Source: Sycobia sp. Sy_11 (Eukaryota; Arthropoda; Insecta; Hymenoptera; Epichrysomallidae). Taken from it: a stretch of 64,000 bases of DNA. The notes beneath the pieces were generated by a model that was not told where the DNA came from, did not search any database, and saw only the letters and a program-made list of their open reading frames with translations. Shown one piece after another: positions 20,992 through 32,071 of the stretch (within the stretch, counting starts at the first letter, position 1; each line of letters begins with the position of its first letter). The stretch covers positions 1,417,501-1,481,500 of the forward strand of contig JACCIC010000136.1 in the NCBI GenBank assembly GCA_018907035.1, written 5' to 3'. The position numbers were made by a program, and so were the translations under genes.

Positions 20992-21501
20992 TATATATAC
21001 ATACACACATGCATACACATGCGCATACGCATACACACAATACCTAAACTCTGACCCTTTTCTCAGGCACAAGCTCGGACACACGCTAATCCTCTAAATT
21101 AGAGTTGGCACCATATAATGAGTTATACGGTTAAAAATAATATTTTCATAATTTAAACAATTTATAAACAATAAAATAATAGGAATAAAAAGCAAATTTA
21201 AACATTTAAAATGAAATTGGAACCGTAAAAATCGGATAATTATATATAATGAAGCGCGGTGGGCTAGCGAGGTAGCTTGGAGGCCGAGGACTATCCTGCC
21301 CCTACTACCTCCTAGAGGATAACAAAGCAGTTGCCTCTCTCATCGCCGCGCCACGATTAATATATTGCGATCTGCCCTACGTATCCCCGGCTTCGACGCG
21401 AAAGCGTGGCCAAAAAACTAGGGGGCAAAACAGCGGAGTCATCGGCAGTAAATCATCGTCGTGACCTTCATGTAACACCAACCCCGTGGTTGCACGTTAC
21501 A
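19994..21501 (+). repeat. LTR 1 of the non-autonomous element
   Basis: The first about 50 bp match 23546 onward, and the last about 255 bp (from 'gcgcggtgggctagcgaggt' at 21254) match 25599-25909. The AT-rich middle (20040-21250, with a TA tract at 20955-20998) has no counterpart in LTR 2, so the middle is replaced or contains an insertion. Confidence 0.7.
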
Positions 21502-21508
21502 AAATTTT

Positions 21509-21526
21509 TGGGGGCTCGTTCGGGAT
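21509..21526 (+). promoter_or_regulatory. Primer binding site (tRNA-Pro type)
   Basis: TGGGGGCTCGTTCGGGAT begins 7 nt after the LTR end. It differs at one base from the well-known proline tRNA-complementary primer site of many retroelements. Confidence 0.75.
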
Positions 21527-21627
21527 TTTAACATTGACCGCGAAATTTCGTGCGCGTGCGCATTTTTCGGACGACTTTTCCGTATTTTTTTTTATTATAT
21601 ACATTAACTTTTTTTAGCTAAATTTCG

Positions 21628-22400
21628 GTGGAATTTCAGAATAATAGAAAAGGTTTGAATTATTTTTTCTCTTTTGCTGTGGTGGAAGGGTCGCGCCTTA
21701 CTTACAAAAGGCGTAAAAATAGGGCCCACAAAAAACAACAGCGGAAGAAACGCCTACTCATTCGAGGTCAGATCCTGGAACGAGAACAAGATAAATTGGA
21801 GGACCAGGTATTAGCACGCGTCCCTGATGGTGTGGCGCCTCTACCGCCTGATCCATGATCGTTCTTTGAGAAGGCTGACCTCCCACCTCCCATGTTTGCC
21901 CACAAGCAAAACCAACGACAACAAACTTCTACCCGGAAGAACTCCCGGCAGTACGTGGAGGCGATGACTGTATCGGCAAATTCCGCCCGCTCCCTCGGGA
22001 TTAACCGCCCTCCGGTGAATACGTCGCGGCATTCTTACGGCACCCCACGACATAATTGCCAACTTCGGCCGAGCTATTTCGGCCCTGCGGAAACACTAAA
22101 ATGGACGCCGATAAGCCGATCCCGACGCTCGCGCTTACTGAAGCCGGCGAGTCATCGCCGACCGTCACCCCGCCGGAACCAGCTCCAGCGACGCCTGACC
22201 CCGCGACAAGAGCAGAGACGCCCACACGCTCTTCGACAGGAACTCCCGCAATATCGCCTTTTGGCAATGCGATACCCTTAAACGCGGCAGGGTGTCCGCG
22301 AACACCTCGGGGGCCCTGTAATAGGAAACTGCGCAGGGCGGCAAAAAAGAGACTGTGCGGCGGCAAGAGAAGACGGAGCGCAGAACGGAGGAGTAGATGA
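21628..22400 (+). pseudogene. Internal reading frame of the LTR element, unknown product
   Basis: An open frame from 21628 to a TGA at 21858 resumes in the same frame to 22281. A second overlapping frame runs 22056-22400. The first encodes a very basic segment (KRRKNRAHKKQQRKKR) followed by an acidic, Gln-rich stretch. The second is rich in Pro, Thr and Ala with a basic end. This composition and position fit a degenerate Gag, but no zinc knuckle or capsid motif is visible. I do not recognise it. Confidence 0.4.
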
Positions 22401-22734
22401 AAATACCGATACTCCCTCCAACTCTACCCGTGATCCGCCCACTCACGACTACGAAAGGAGGCGGGAGAAGATCGCCTCAAGAAAACTGTTATTCTTCGGT
22501 CCGAATAGCGATGCCGAAGAGTAATAACTCGCAACGTCCACGCGCTCACTTGAGTGGTCCATACAGCGAGAGAGTGATTGAAGGTCCGTCCCTCTTCACC
22601 GTGCCGAGTGATTCGGCCCTCCAGCGCTAACCGGAAGACAACGACGCTGTCCGACGCGCTCACGCAATTAGCCGGAGACGACCGGAGGTCATCGATCCCG
22701 CCCGTGCGCTCATCCAACTGGCCGCACCGCTGCA

Positions 22735-22971
22735 CCTAGTGGAGCAAGGCCCGCCCCTCCTCCGCGCCACTGTGCCTCGTGGAGTAGGCCCGTCCCTCCC
22801 CCGCACCGCTGCGCCTAGGAGTAGGCCCGCCCAGTCCACTGCGCTACGCCTAGTGGAGCAAGGTCCGCCCCTCCTCCACGCCGCTGTGCCTAGTGAATTA
22901 GGGCCGCCCCTCCTCCGCGCCGCTGCGCCTATTGGAAAAAGCCGCGTCTCCTCCTCTGCGCTGAGCCGAAT
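22735..22971 (+). repeat. GC-rich minisatellite, unit about 36-40 bp
   Basis: About six diverged units begin 'ctagtggagcaaggcccgcc' or similar and end 'cgccgctgcgc'. It lies inside the LTR element and is far GC-richer than its surroundings. Confidence 0.8.
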
Positions 22972-23545
22972 AATAAATCATTTAATAAACATTCGAGCGT
23001 CTCTGTTTTAAAGTTTTTTTTATAATAAAGTATCTAGTTTTCCAAAAATAAGAAAGATATGCTTATTGGCGTTTATCCTTCCATTTCCCACCCTGTCGTA
23101 AATTTTATTTATTAATCTTCAATTTTTAGTTTAACAAACATTTATAATTTAATTTACGAATAAATTAATTTAACGACCTTTTAATTTTTTACGTAAATTT
23201 CAATTATTAAGTCTTATTTTTTCATCTGGATCCTTATTCTAAACTTTAATTTACTTGATTTCTAAACTCTAATCTTAACCTTAAAATTTCTTTCTAATTA
23301 TTTTTCAAGTATAATCTTCAATTTTTTAGTTAGTAATTTTATTTTTATCCTTTTAAGATTTATTTTACTTCTAATCTTTATTTGCCAGGACCTTAATTTA
23401 GAACCTTCTAAGTTTTATGCAAAGAATGCCGAGTTGAAAGAGATCAGAAGTATTGTTCGGAATCGTGAATTCCCCACCCCTGAGTTTCGAGAAGAGAGTG
23501 GTCTTAATGACAAACCACGTATTTCTAATAGGTGATAATGACAGG
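22972..23545. other. AT-rich 3' internal part of the LTR element
   Basis: No ORF on the plus strand. The minus frame 23398-23928 crosses into LTR 2 and is not credible. I saw no clear polypurine tract before LTR 2. Confidence 0.45.
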
Positions 23546-23995
23546 TGTCGCGTCCAATGACGATTCAAAAGAAAAAAAATTTTCGGCCGGAGTGTATGGC
23601 ACGCCGACTCTTGCTCTCCCAAAACCGGGGGAAGGGAAATTCGAGAATTGGAAAATATATCTGTAAGAGACTGAGTGGCTCGCGCCTTCCCTGAAGTAAT
23701 AAAACTCGGACCAAATGCGGCCACATAGCAGGGCCTAGGCCCCGTCCAAAATACGTACCGGACCGAAATATCCCTCTTCTCTCCCCCTACGATTATATCT
23801 TCCCTGTGGAAAATTTGGGAGAAAGTGAGAAGTGCGCCTACGAACAATTTATGGCCCTCTCTATATCTAATGGAAAACCCAAAAAATGAAGATTTTAAGC
23901 TGCCTAAAATCCAACAAGGGAAATGCAACAGAAAATATTTTCAATTTTCATAAGATAGTCAAATAAATTATCATAATCATTAATATTCCGAGGCC

Positions 23996-24034
<39 letters not shown>

Positions 24035-24204
24035 ATGAAATAATATATGATATTACGTTTAATTATTTAAATATTGTCGTCGTTACTAAGATTGCTATTA
24101 AATAATATACATTTATATTTTCTTTAGACACTGTTACTATGAAATAATATATACGTTTATACTTAATTATTAAGATTATTAATATTATTATTAAATAATA
24201 TGTA

Positions 24205-25038
24205 CGAGGGTGGATTGATACGTTTCCGGCCTAACCAAGAGATGGCGCCATTAGGCCTACCTTAAGATGGCATTCTGTAGTACTATTCTTAGATAGCATG
24301 TAGCTATAGTTTCAGTCCGAGAGCCATGTTACTTTAGGTTTGAGAGCACGCTGAACAAGACACCTCTGTGTTTTTCGTAAAAATGGAAAAGCTGAAAAAT
24401 CTGAAACTTAGGTGGACCACTACACTCCTAAAACCAAACAGCAGTCTAAACAGTGGATTGGACCAAGGGAACCAACTCCAAAAAGGCAAAAAAAATTTTT
24501 CGGCGAACAAGGTTATAGCTACTGTTTTTTCGATGCAAGAGGTATTATATACATTGATTACCTTGCAAAGGGTAAAACTATCACAGGTCAATACTACGCA
24601 GACTAATTGCAACGTTTGAGACACGAAGTGAAAATTAAACGACTTCATCTGGCGAAGAGAAAAATCTTGTTTCATCACGATAACGCACCAGCGCACACGT
24701 CAATCGTTGTGATGGCTAAAATCAACAATCTGAAGATTGAATTGATGCCCCATCCTCCCTATTCTCCAGACCTAGCCCCGAGTGACTATTATCTGTTTCC
24801 TAACTTCAAAAAATGGCTTGGCGGTAAGAGATTTGCGGACAATCTAGAAGTAATCGAAGCTGTAAATGGACATTTTGAGGAGTTTGACGAATCAGTCTAT
24901 AGAGATGACATTACTAAGCTAGAACACCGCTATGAGAAATGTATCAGTCTTGGAGGAGGTTATGTTGAGAAATAAAAAGAAAATTTTTAAAAATGTTGTA
25001 TTTCTTGGTGAGGCCGGAAGCTTATCAATCCACCCTCG
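24205..25038 (+). mobile_element. mariner transposon with internal deletion
   Basis: Inverted terminal repeats of about 40 bp begin CGAGGGTGGATTGATA on both ends. They are flanked by the TA duplication (24203-24204 and 25039-25040) typical of mariner. Total length is 834 bp against about 1.3 kb for a full element. Confidence 0.93.
24383..24975 (+). pseudogene. mariner transposase, deleted and frameshifted
   Basis: A short N-terminal stub at 24383 joins, in another frame, the DHYTPKTKQQSKQW region. This is followed by GYSYCFFDARGIIYIDYL, a stop (24603), and an open C-terminal part (24607-24975) with HHDNAPAHTS (second catalytic Asp) and PYSPDLAPSDYYLFP (third, DD34D class). The helix-turn-helix DNA-binding half and the first catalytic Asp (normally in a GDE box just before this region) are deleted. 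The full enzyme would cut and paste mariner DNA. This one cannot. Confidence 0.9.
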
Positions 25039-25909
25039 TATTACTACCGTTATTAATATTGCTATAATAAGAACACGTATTACTATGTTTAATCATTATT
25101 AATGTTACATATATCTATTGTTTTACTTAATTATTTAGATTATTAATATTATTATTAAATAATACGTATTACCACAGTTATTGATATTGCTATAATAAAA
25201 ACACGTATTACTATATTTAATTATTATTAATGTTGGATATATCTATTGTTTTATTTAATTATTTAGATTGTTAATATATATTATTATTTTTACCATGATT
25301 TTGTATGCAAATACAGCACTGCTACTAGCATAGAAATTAAGAATTTAAATTTCTCGATATAATTTAATCTTCTACGAAATGCTGTAGTAGTTTAGAAATA
25401 AGCGCGCATATCAATAGATTAAGAGATTTTTGTGTTGAATAAAAAGTAAGTTCAGTACGAGCAAATTTTAACCTTTTGTTTGGTTTTTGCCTTTTTCTTT
25501 TCTTCCTTCGCAATAAACGCGCTAAATTTTAGGACAGGGGAGGCTGATCAGGCAAACAAGAAAATTGTCGCCCGATATTGTAGTCTCCGCTAAAATTAAG
25601 CGCGGTGGGCTAGCGAGGTAGCTTGGAGGCCGAAGATTATCCTGCCCGTACTACCTCCTAGAGGATACCGGGGTCGTTGCCTCTCTGGGTATCTCAAAGT
25701 TCGGGATAGAGCCACTTCGGAAGCGGCCTTACCGAACGGCGTACTGACCTCGCCGTACCGCGATTAATATTTCGCGATCTGTCCCGCGTATCCTCGGCTT
25801 CTACGCGAAAGCGTGGCCGAAAAACTAGGCGGCAAAACAGCGGGGTCAACGGCAGTAAATCGTCGTCATGACCTCCGCGTAACATCAACCCGCGTGGTTG
25901 GACGTTACA

Positions 25910-26890
25910 GTAGCAATCACTGGTGATAAAGGTGATTGCATTGGACACCTATATTTTTGTCCACACAAATTATTTTGAAAAGAAAACATTGTGTTATTGA
26001 AAACCAACTTCACTGCTTTTATAAATTCATCTTTTGTTTGTTTGTTTTTTCTGACCATTTATCTTCTATAATTTCGTTAAATAAATCTAATGGTATATTT
26101 GTAAATAAACATGAAATCATCTTATAAAATTATTCGGAATATTAATATCTTTGACTGCTTCATAAAAACTTCAACTATCTTTAACATAAGAGTTGCTTTT
26201 TCCAACGATCATAACTAATATATTTCATAAAAATTTTGCAATATTATATGTTGGAAAATTAATTGACAATATTATTATTCTATAGATCCATTGCTCTTTG
26301 TGAATCTTGGGAACGCCATAACATTTGGCTATTGTTCTACTTTCGCATTTGAAGTGTTTAAAAGTAATTTCATTAATGCAACATTTATTTTTCCATTCTT
26401 TAACTATTTTTTTGTTATTTATTTTGTAGCCTATTAATGTGAGGATTCTCAATTTTCTTGTAAGTTGTGTTATCCTCTAATATCATTGCAATTGTATGAA
26501 TATATTCTTTCTTGTCAGATGCTACTCTTACAGTTCCTTTATCTGCATTCTGGAATAATATATTTGTGTTCTCTTTTAAGAAATTCTTGGCTATGTTGTA
26601 TTCATGTATGATGTTAGTATTTATATAATTATGAAATCTATTTTCTTTTTTAAAATTCTTAATAACCATCACTAATGAAGTTCTACATTGGTTTTTCATA
26701 TCGTTCTTGCATCTAACAATACTATTTTCTACATCAGCTATGATTTCCTTAATAGGGAATTTGTTGTTTGAATAAGATATTCCAAATTTTACACCTTTTG
26801 AAAGGATATTTACAACTTCTTTTGGAATGGTAATATTTATTAAATTGTCAAACAAATTTTTATTGTTATTATAAGTATTATTTGATTTAG
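25910..26890 (-). pseudogene. Penelope-like RT fragment (right of LTR insertion)
   Basis: Minus-strand frames at 26855-26415 and 26452-26225, with further decayed sequence down to 25910, align to about residues 165-490 of the 816-aa protein. They include the DKG box region (ADKGTVRVASDKK), CYGVPKIHKE and FPTYNIAKFL, and the GDKG-to-CPMGS region at the left end. Several stops and frame changes show it is old. It continues the fragment at 19845-19993, and the LTR element lies between them. Confidence 0.85.
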
Positions 26891-26929
26891 AGTATTTTAG
26901 ATTTTTTTAAGTGTTCAAATTTAATGTTC

Positions 26930-27432
26930 ATAAAAGGGTGGTCCTATAAATGTTATACTAATAAATTTAGAGTGGGGAAAGGGTATATAAAGTAGCATGC
27001 TGGGTTTTTTATTTTAGTTTAATTCCTGAGAATGAACCGTAGCGGTTTGAAACGTCGAAAAAGAAGGTGATCCTAAATTTAAAGTGGTGGGGTAGTCAGG
27101 TTGTGCTTTACTAACATAGGATAAGTACTTTTATGATTTTTATTGTTGTTTTACTTATTATTGTATTTTTATTTTTATTTTAATTTTATTATTAATTTTA
27201 TTTTATTTTTATTTTTAATTTTCAGATATAATTTATTGTACTAATAAGTTTTATTTCAGATTCTACGGGGGTGATCATAAACAAGGATAGTCTGATTATT
27301 TTAACTATTATATTAACTAGTTAACTAGTCCATTATTTTAACTAGTATATGATATTATAAAAACTGCAAGATAAAATTAATAAAAATATTTATTAATTTA
27401 ATTCAATACAGTCGACATAAGTACAATTTTTA
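26930..27432 (+). repeat. Diverged Penelope-like terminal repeat
   Basis: In plus orientation it parallels 55070-55535: a GTATATAAAG box (about 26978), a hammerhead-like segment with hairpin AACCG-TAG-CGGTT followed by TGAAACG (27026-27062), the block 'tctacgggggtgatc', and T-rich DNA. The tail 'caatacagtcgacataagt' matches the unit end. It faces opposite to the adjacent RT fragment. The first ribozyme core block is disrupted (CTGAGAATGA). Confidence 0.7.
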
Positions 27433-28077
27433 ATTTCAAAAATATATTATTCCATGAACCCTGTACAATTTGGACGCTTGCATCGAGTTTTATCTCCTCT
27501 TCTACAAGATAATTTGCGTGAAAGATTGGAGAAGCGCTTCTCTGCTTGTACATAAATGATTTTCGTACCATTTTTACAGTATTTGTTATTGCAGATGTTT
27601 CTGCAGTTTTACACATAATTAATAAGTTTATTCGTGATATTCGCAAAATTACACGAAAGTAGGTTTCTAATCGTAGTTATAGCGCAAAAATGACGAAAGT
27701 TATGAATAAATATGTATGTATTTATGATTATAATTATGATTATTACAGTTTCATCTTACTGATTATGATTAAAATGTTTATGCGAATAGCCCTACTTATT
27801 ACACTTTATATTTATCTTAAAAGAATTATAATCTTAATAGTTGTATATAATAGTAGTATTAATATATAATAATATACTAGGTAACCTTAATTTAATCAGC
27901 AAATTTTAAAGTTAGTTATAAAAGGACAATTGTTATTACGATCATGTTGATTATTATTAATTAATTATTATTAATGTTAGTTATTAATAAGGATTAAATT
28001 AAACTAAAAATCTTCTTTTCGTAGCTTAAACGCATTAGGCGTATAACTCTAACATATCATAGCATATATATATATAT

Positions 28078-28113
<36 letters not shown>

Positions 28114-28309
28114 AATGTACAATCATAACGAGAATTTTTGCATATTGTTACAATCGATTTATAATAACTTATCCAGCTATATTTATATCATATATTTTTA
28201 AATTAAATAAATCTTAACTTATCATAACATGGCTGATTACAGTGTGAAAAGAAGGTTAATAATTATTTTATATTTTCCGTAGTCGACATGTATTAACTTA
28301 TTTAAAATA
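27433..28309. other. AT-rich intronic DNA with a TA tract
   Basis: TA microsatellite at about 28064-28112. The short minus ORF at 27398-27646 is not recognised. Nothing else is supported. Confidence 0.5.
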
Positions 28310-29170
28310 TTAGGAGGCGAACTTAGTTTTCGACCTTAGATTCCGACTTTAGATGGCGATATAAGTAGTACGAAAAGTCAGATGTGTTGGATCTAGTACT
28401 TATTTTTTAGTTTTATACCAATAAATTCAGTTAATAGGCGCAACCATTTGTGTAAACATTATAATTTTTTGATCAGTGAAAAATGAATCGTGATAAATCG
28501 TTTTTTCGACATGTCCTTTTGCAATATTTTGATTTGAAAAAAAAACCTTTGAAATGTATCGACTGCTTCAAGAATGTTATGGAGAAAAAGCACCATCACT
28601 TACAACATATAAAGATTAGTTTCAGCGGTTTAGAAGTGGAGATACTGATGTTAATGACAAAGAACTTTCTGGACAACCGAAAAAGTTTGAAGATAATGAA
28701 TTGCAAGCATTGTCGGACGATAACTCAGCTCAAACGCAGAAAGAACTTGCTAAAAATTCAAAGTCAGTGACAGAGTAGTTTGAAAACATTTACATGCGAT
28801 GGGAAAGTTTCATATAGAAGGAAAATGGATGCCACACGATTTGACCGAAAGTGACATTATGAATCGATACAACATGGCACTGTCTTTGCTTGCCAGGAAA
28901 AAAAAGAATAGTTTTCTGTGGCATATTGTGACTGGTGATGAAAAGTGGATCTACTATGATAATCCTAACCACAAAAAGTCATGGGGGGATCCAGGCTAAC
29001 AGTCCACATCGTCACCAAAACGGTACATCCACGGCCAAAAGATATTGCTGTGCATGTAGTGGGACCAACAGGGTATGCTGTACTACGAGCTGCTAAAACG
29101 AAATGAAACCGTCACTGTCAACGTATACAAACGCCAGCTGAATGATTTACAACTGCCATCGTTTAAATAA
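28310..29170 (+). pseudogene. mariner transposase relic, C-terminal end missing
   Basis: Starts at ATG 28483 with FFRHVLLQYFDLKKK, the N-terminal signature of many mariner transposases. Frame changes follow, with SGQPKKFEDNELQAL and SAQTQKELAKNSK readable in other frames. The 28799-28999 frame has WMPHDLTESDIMNR (equivalent to the WVPHEL box) and VTGDEKWIYYDN with the first catalytic Asp. Readable transposase ends near 29165, so the other two catalytic Asp are lost. Terminal repeats were not identified. It is a different lineage from the mariner at 24205. Confidence 0.88.
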
Positions 29171-29179
29171 ATGCGAATT

Positions 29180-30617
29180 TTTTGAAAAAAGAAATTGATA
29201 TATTAAGGTTCCTAATCAACAAATTAAATTTGAACCCTACATTTGCGAAAATAAATGCAAATAAAGAAGTATGTATATCCAGTAATCAAACAGAGTTGAA
29301 AACTTTTTTAGGACTAATGAAATATTATGAAAAATTTTTACCCCACCGAGCGGAACATGCAAATGCTCTTTATAATCTAGGTAACGCGAGAGAATTTATT
29401 TCGAGAGAAAAATATGATTCATAGATGAAAGAACAAATTACTTTCAAAAGTATTGTAGTATTATTTGATGAAAAAGAAGAATCGGTTTTAACATGCGATG
29501 CAAATTAATACAGATTTTCTGCCGTATTATCCTATAGATTGAAAGATAGCACAGAAAGGCTAATAGTTTTCTTGATAAAAATTATAACCAAAACTGAATT
29601 GTATAGAGCAGCATTAGATAAGGAAGCAAGGGTTGTAATTTTTGGAGTTAGAAAATTCTACCAACATATTTGGAGCAAAGAAAAAGGTACTGACAATGGT
29701 TTATGAGCCATTAATGTTTATTTTTCGAGCACAAAAATATGTCGGTATTAATTCATAATAGATTGCAAAGATGGTTTTACTTTTTATTGCGATTTAAATA
29801 TAAAATTAAAAGTGCCAAATCCAAAAATAATAGTAACATTATAATAGATACACTATTGAAATTACCAATTAACGTTAATACTAAAATCTTTGAAAACGAA
29901 TTTATAGTAATGAGTTTTATTAAGGAGGGTTGTCCTAAACTGAGCAGAAACATTAAAAAACATAAATTTAGCAGATACATAAGTTTATTCAATATAATTA
30001 GCCGAATAATGCCAAAGTTACGAATAATGGTGAGAAACATTTTTTAAGAAATGAAATGAACTAAGTATTAAGTATAATTGTATCATATGGAGTAACAGAG
30101 TTGTAATATCGAAGGCAATGAAAAAACGATATTAAATAAATTACATGCATCCCATTTAGGTATGATGAAAATGAAACAAATAGCTTAAGGCTTCTTTTGG
30201 TATCCATGCATTAACAAGGATATAGCGGAAATAACAGGTAAATGCAGAATTTGCTTAGAATCAGGACTAGAAAAACTTAAAGTTTTTTTTCCGCCTTGGT
30301 AATGGCCAAGTAAGCCATAGAGTCGAAAACACACGGATTTTTGCGGATTGTTTTACGAAAAAAAGTACTTGTTTGATATTGGCGCGCATTTAAAAATGGC
30401 TGAAAGTTATTAATATGGATTCAAATACGAAGGAAAGCAAAGTAATATTAGCAATGCAAAAATCTTTTTAATGAATGAATCTACAATCGAGGAATTGAAA
30501 GAATTTTTGAAACTAAAAGACATCAGATATTCTTTCGTAACACCGTTATATCCAGCTATCAATAGAGTAACAAGGAACTTCGTAAAAACTTTTAAAGATA
30601 AAAGAAATAAAATCATA
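29180..30617 (+). pseudogene. Gypsy-type pol remnant (RT end, RNase H, integrase)
   Basis: The order of readable parts is the RT C-terminus TELKTFLGLMKYYEKFLP (29182-29424), RNase H (VLTCDAN then YRFSAVLS, and EARVVIFGVRKFYQ), the linker after RNase H (RLQRWFYFLLRFKYKIK, 29739 on), then integrase debris ending VTPLYPAINRVTRNFVKTFK at 30590. Many stops. The left end abuts a mariner relic and the right end abuts an LTR in the opposite orientation. Confidence 0.8.
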
Positions 30618-32071
30618 TGTTGTGGCGTAATTAATGGTCAAAGTGCCGAATTACTTTATCAAACCCTTTTTTGTCTAGACTTTCGCGCAATAGCTGGAAT
30701 AGGGTTAGATAGCCTATAATCGTGACACGCAATTGATTCGATATTAAGATCCTATTATGAATTTACGTTTGCCCAAATTCACCTACCAGGATCGGAGGGT
30801 GCGTCTGTATAAAGATTAATCTTGCCCGGTTTGAGCGTGGTCTGAAGCGCTAGGACGCACATTAAAGATTCCGGTACCAATGGAATTCGTACCATTCCAA
30901 TACTTTCGTTCGTATACTCGAGAAAGGAACTATTTAATTCAATAAATATCAGTAAGGTAACTTACTTTTAATTCTTTATTTATAGATCTGGTATCAAAAA
31001 CGTGATATTTATTAACACACGAAGCGCACCGTATGCAGCGGGCGTGCTCAACAAACCGTGAGGTGGCGTCACCGGTACAGAAGGAAAAACGGGCTGAAAC
31101 CGACTTCTTGCCTGTACACAAAAAACGCGCAGGGACACGATACTTACGGACCTTCCATAGATGTGTCGGATCGGTCTCTGTTGTTTCAAATGTACAACAA
31201 GTTAGTTTCCGGCTAGGAGCGCTTGACCAAGTCGACGTGTATTCTACCAGAATTTCATTGCTTAGAAGAATCTCCCGCTATAAGCGCTAGATCGAGGACC
31301 AACATTTCTCTAGAGTGACCACTGAAACTGGGATTCCGACTGCGTTTTTCACCGCCTTTTATACAAGATCTTTTCCCTAACGCTTATGGAAAAGTCGTTA
31401 ATATCTTATTTTAAAGAATGAGATTGTACTATTTCGTTCGTTACCCTCTCCCGTCAATGGAGTTGCATTAGCCCTACGTATGTACTCCGAGCGGAGGGAG
31501 AACATTATCACTTTTATGACTTTCCGAAGTATGAGAGGGGAAGAGCACTGCGTGAGGCACTTAACTATTAAGTTTTCCGGTCCACTTTTTCACTATTTTG
31601 TAACAATCATATTGGTAAAATTAACGTGAACATATGGATTGTGTTTTATTAATTAAAAAATATCCTTGATGTCAGTTTTTGAATTATAACTATAACTTAA
31701 GCATCGTACGAATTACACTATTTATTTATCATATCTCCACGTTTTACAATGGTTCGATATAAAAGTTAATTAAATTTTGCCATAGCTTATTTAAATTATT
31801 TAAGGAGATATAGTAAGTTACCGATTGATTAATATATATTATTTAATAACCTTCAATTCAGTATGATTTATTCTTAATTAAGTCATTAATCTAATTGTTG
31901 TATACGACAAAATCGTTAAGAGGTTACATATCGTAGCTATAATTAAAAATTAGACATCAAATGCTCATGTTTCAATTGATTAACTTATTAATAATACTAA
32001 TAATCCTAATCTTAATTATAATAATAACAATAACAACAATAATAATATTAATAATAATAATATTAATAACA
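30618..32071 (-). repeat. LTR A (solo-like), minus orientation
   Basis: It is about 1.45 kb and matches 36897-38316 over its whole length. On the minus strand it begins TGTTATTAAT and ends CCACAACA. Internally the minus strand has GTATAAAAGGCGG (about 31355), a good TATA box, and AATAAAG further on. The AAT-rich end is at 32000-32070. It abuts gypsy integrase debris on the left and an R1 5' end on the right, with no clear target duplication. Confidence 0.75.

Larger units (their letters stand above)
19994..25909 (+). mobile_element. Non-autonomous LTR retrotransposon inserted in a Penelope-like copy
   Basis: Two direct repeats have matching ends (TGTCGCGTCC...GTTACA). They enclose about 2 kb with a primer site but no reverse transcriptase or integrase. 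The interrupted Penelope-like frame resumes exactly on the other side. The 4-bp flanks are TTAG and GTAG, compatible with a slightly mutated target duplication. It resembles large LTR derivatives that rely on enzymes from other elements. Confidence 0.75.
23546..25909 (+). repeat. LTR 2 of the non-autonomous element, carrying a mariner
   Basis: Starts TGTCGCGTCC like LTR 1 and ends GACGTTACA. Without the 834-bp mariner it is about 1.53 kb, close to LTR 1 (1.51 kb), but the middles differ. It contains a TTA microsatellite (23998-24032) and a tandem duplication of about 128 bp (25041-25168 and 25169-25295). Confidence 0.7.

Noticed and set aside
30618..31609. LTR A as the 3' LTR of the plus-strand gypsy debris at 29180-30617
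   Set aside because: TATA box, poly(A) signal and the homologous LTR B with its adjacent primer site show that the LTR family reads on the minus strand.
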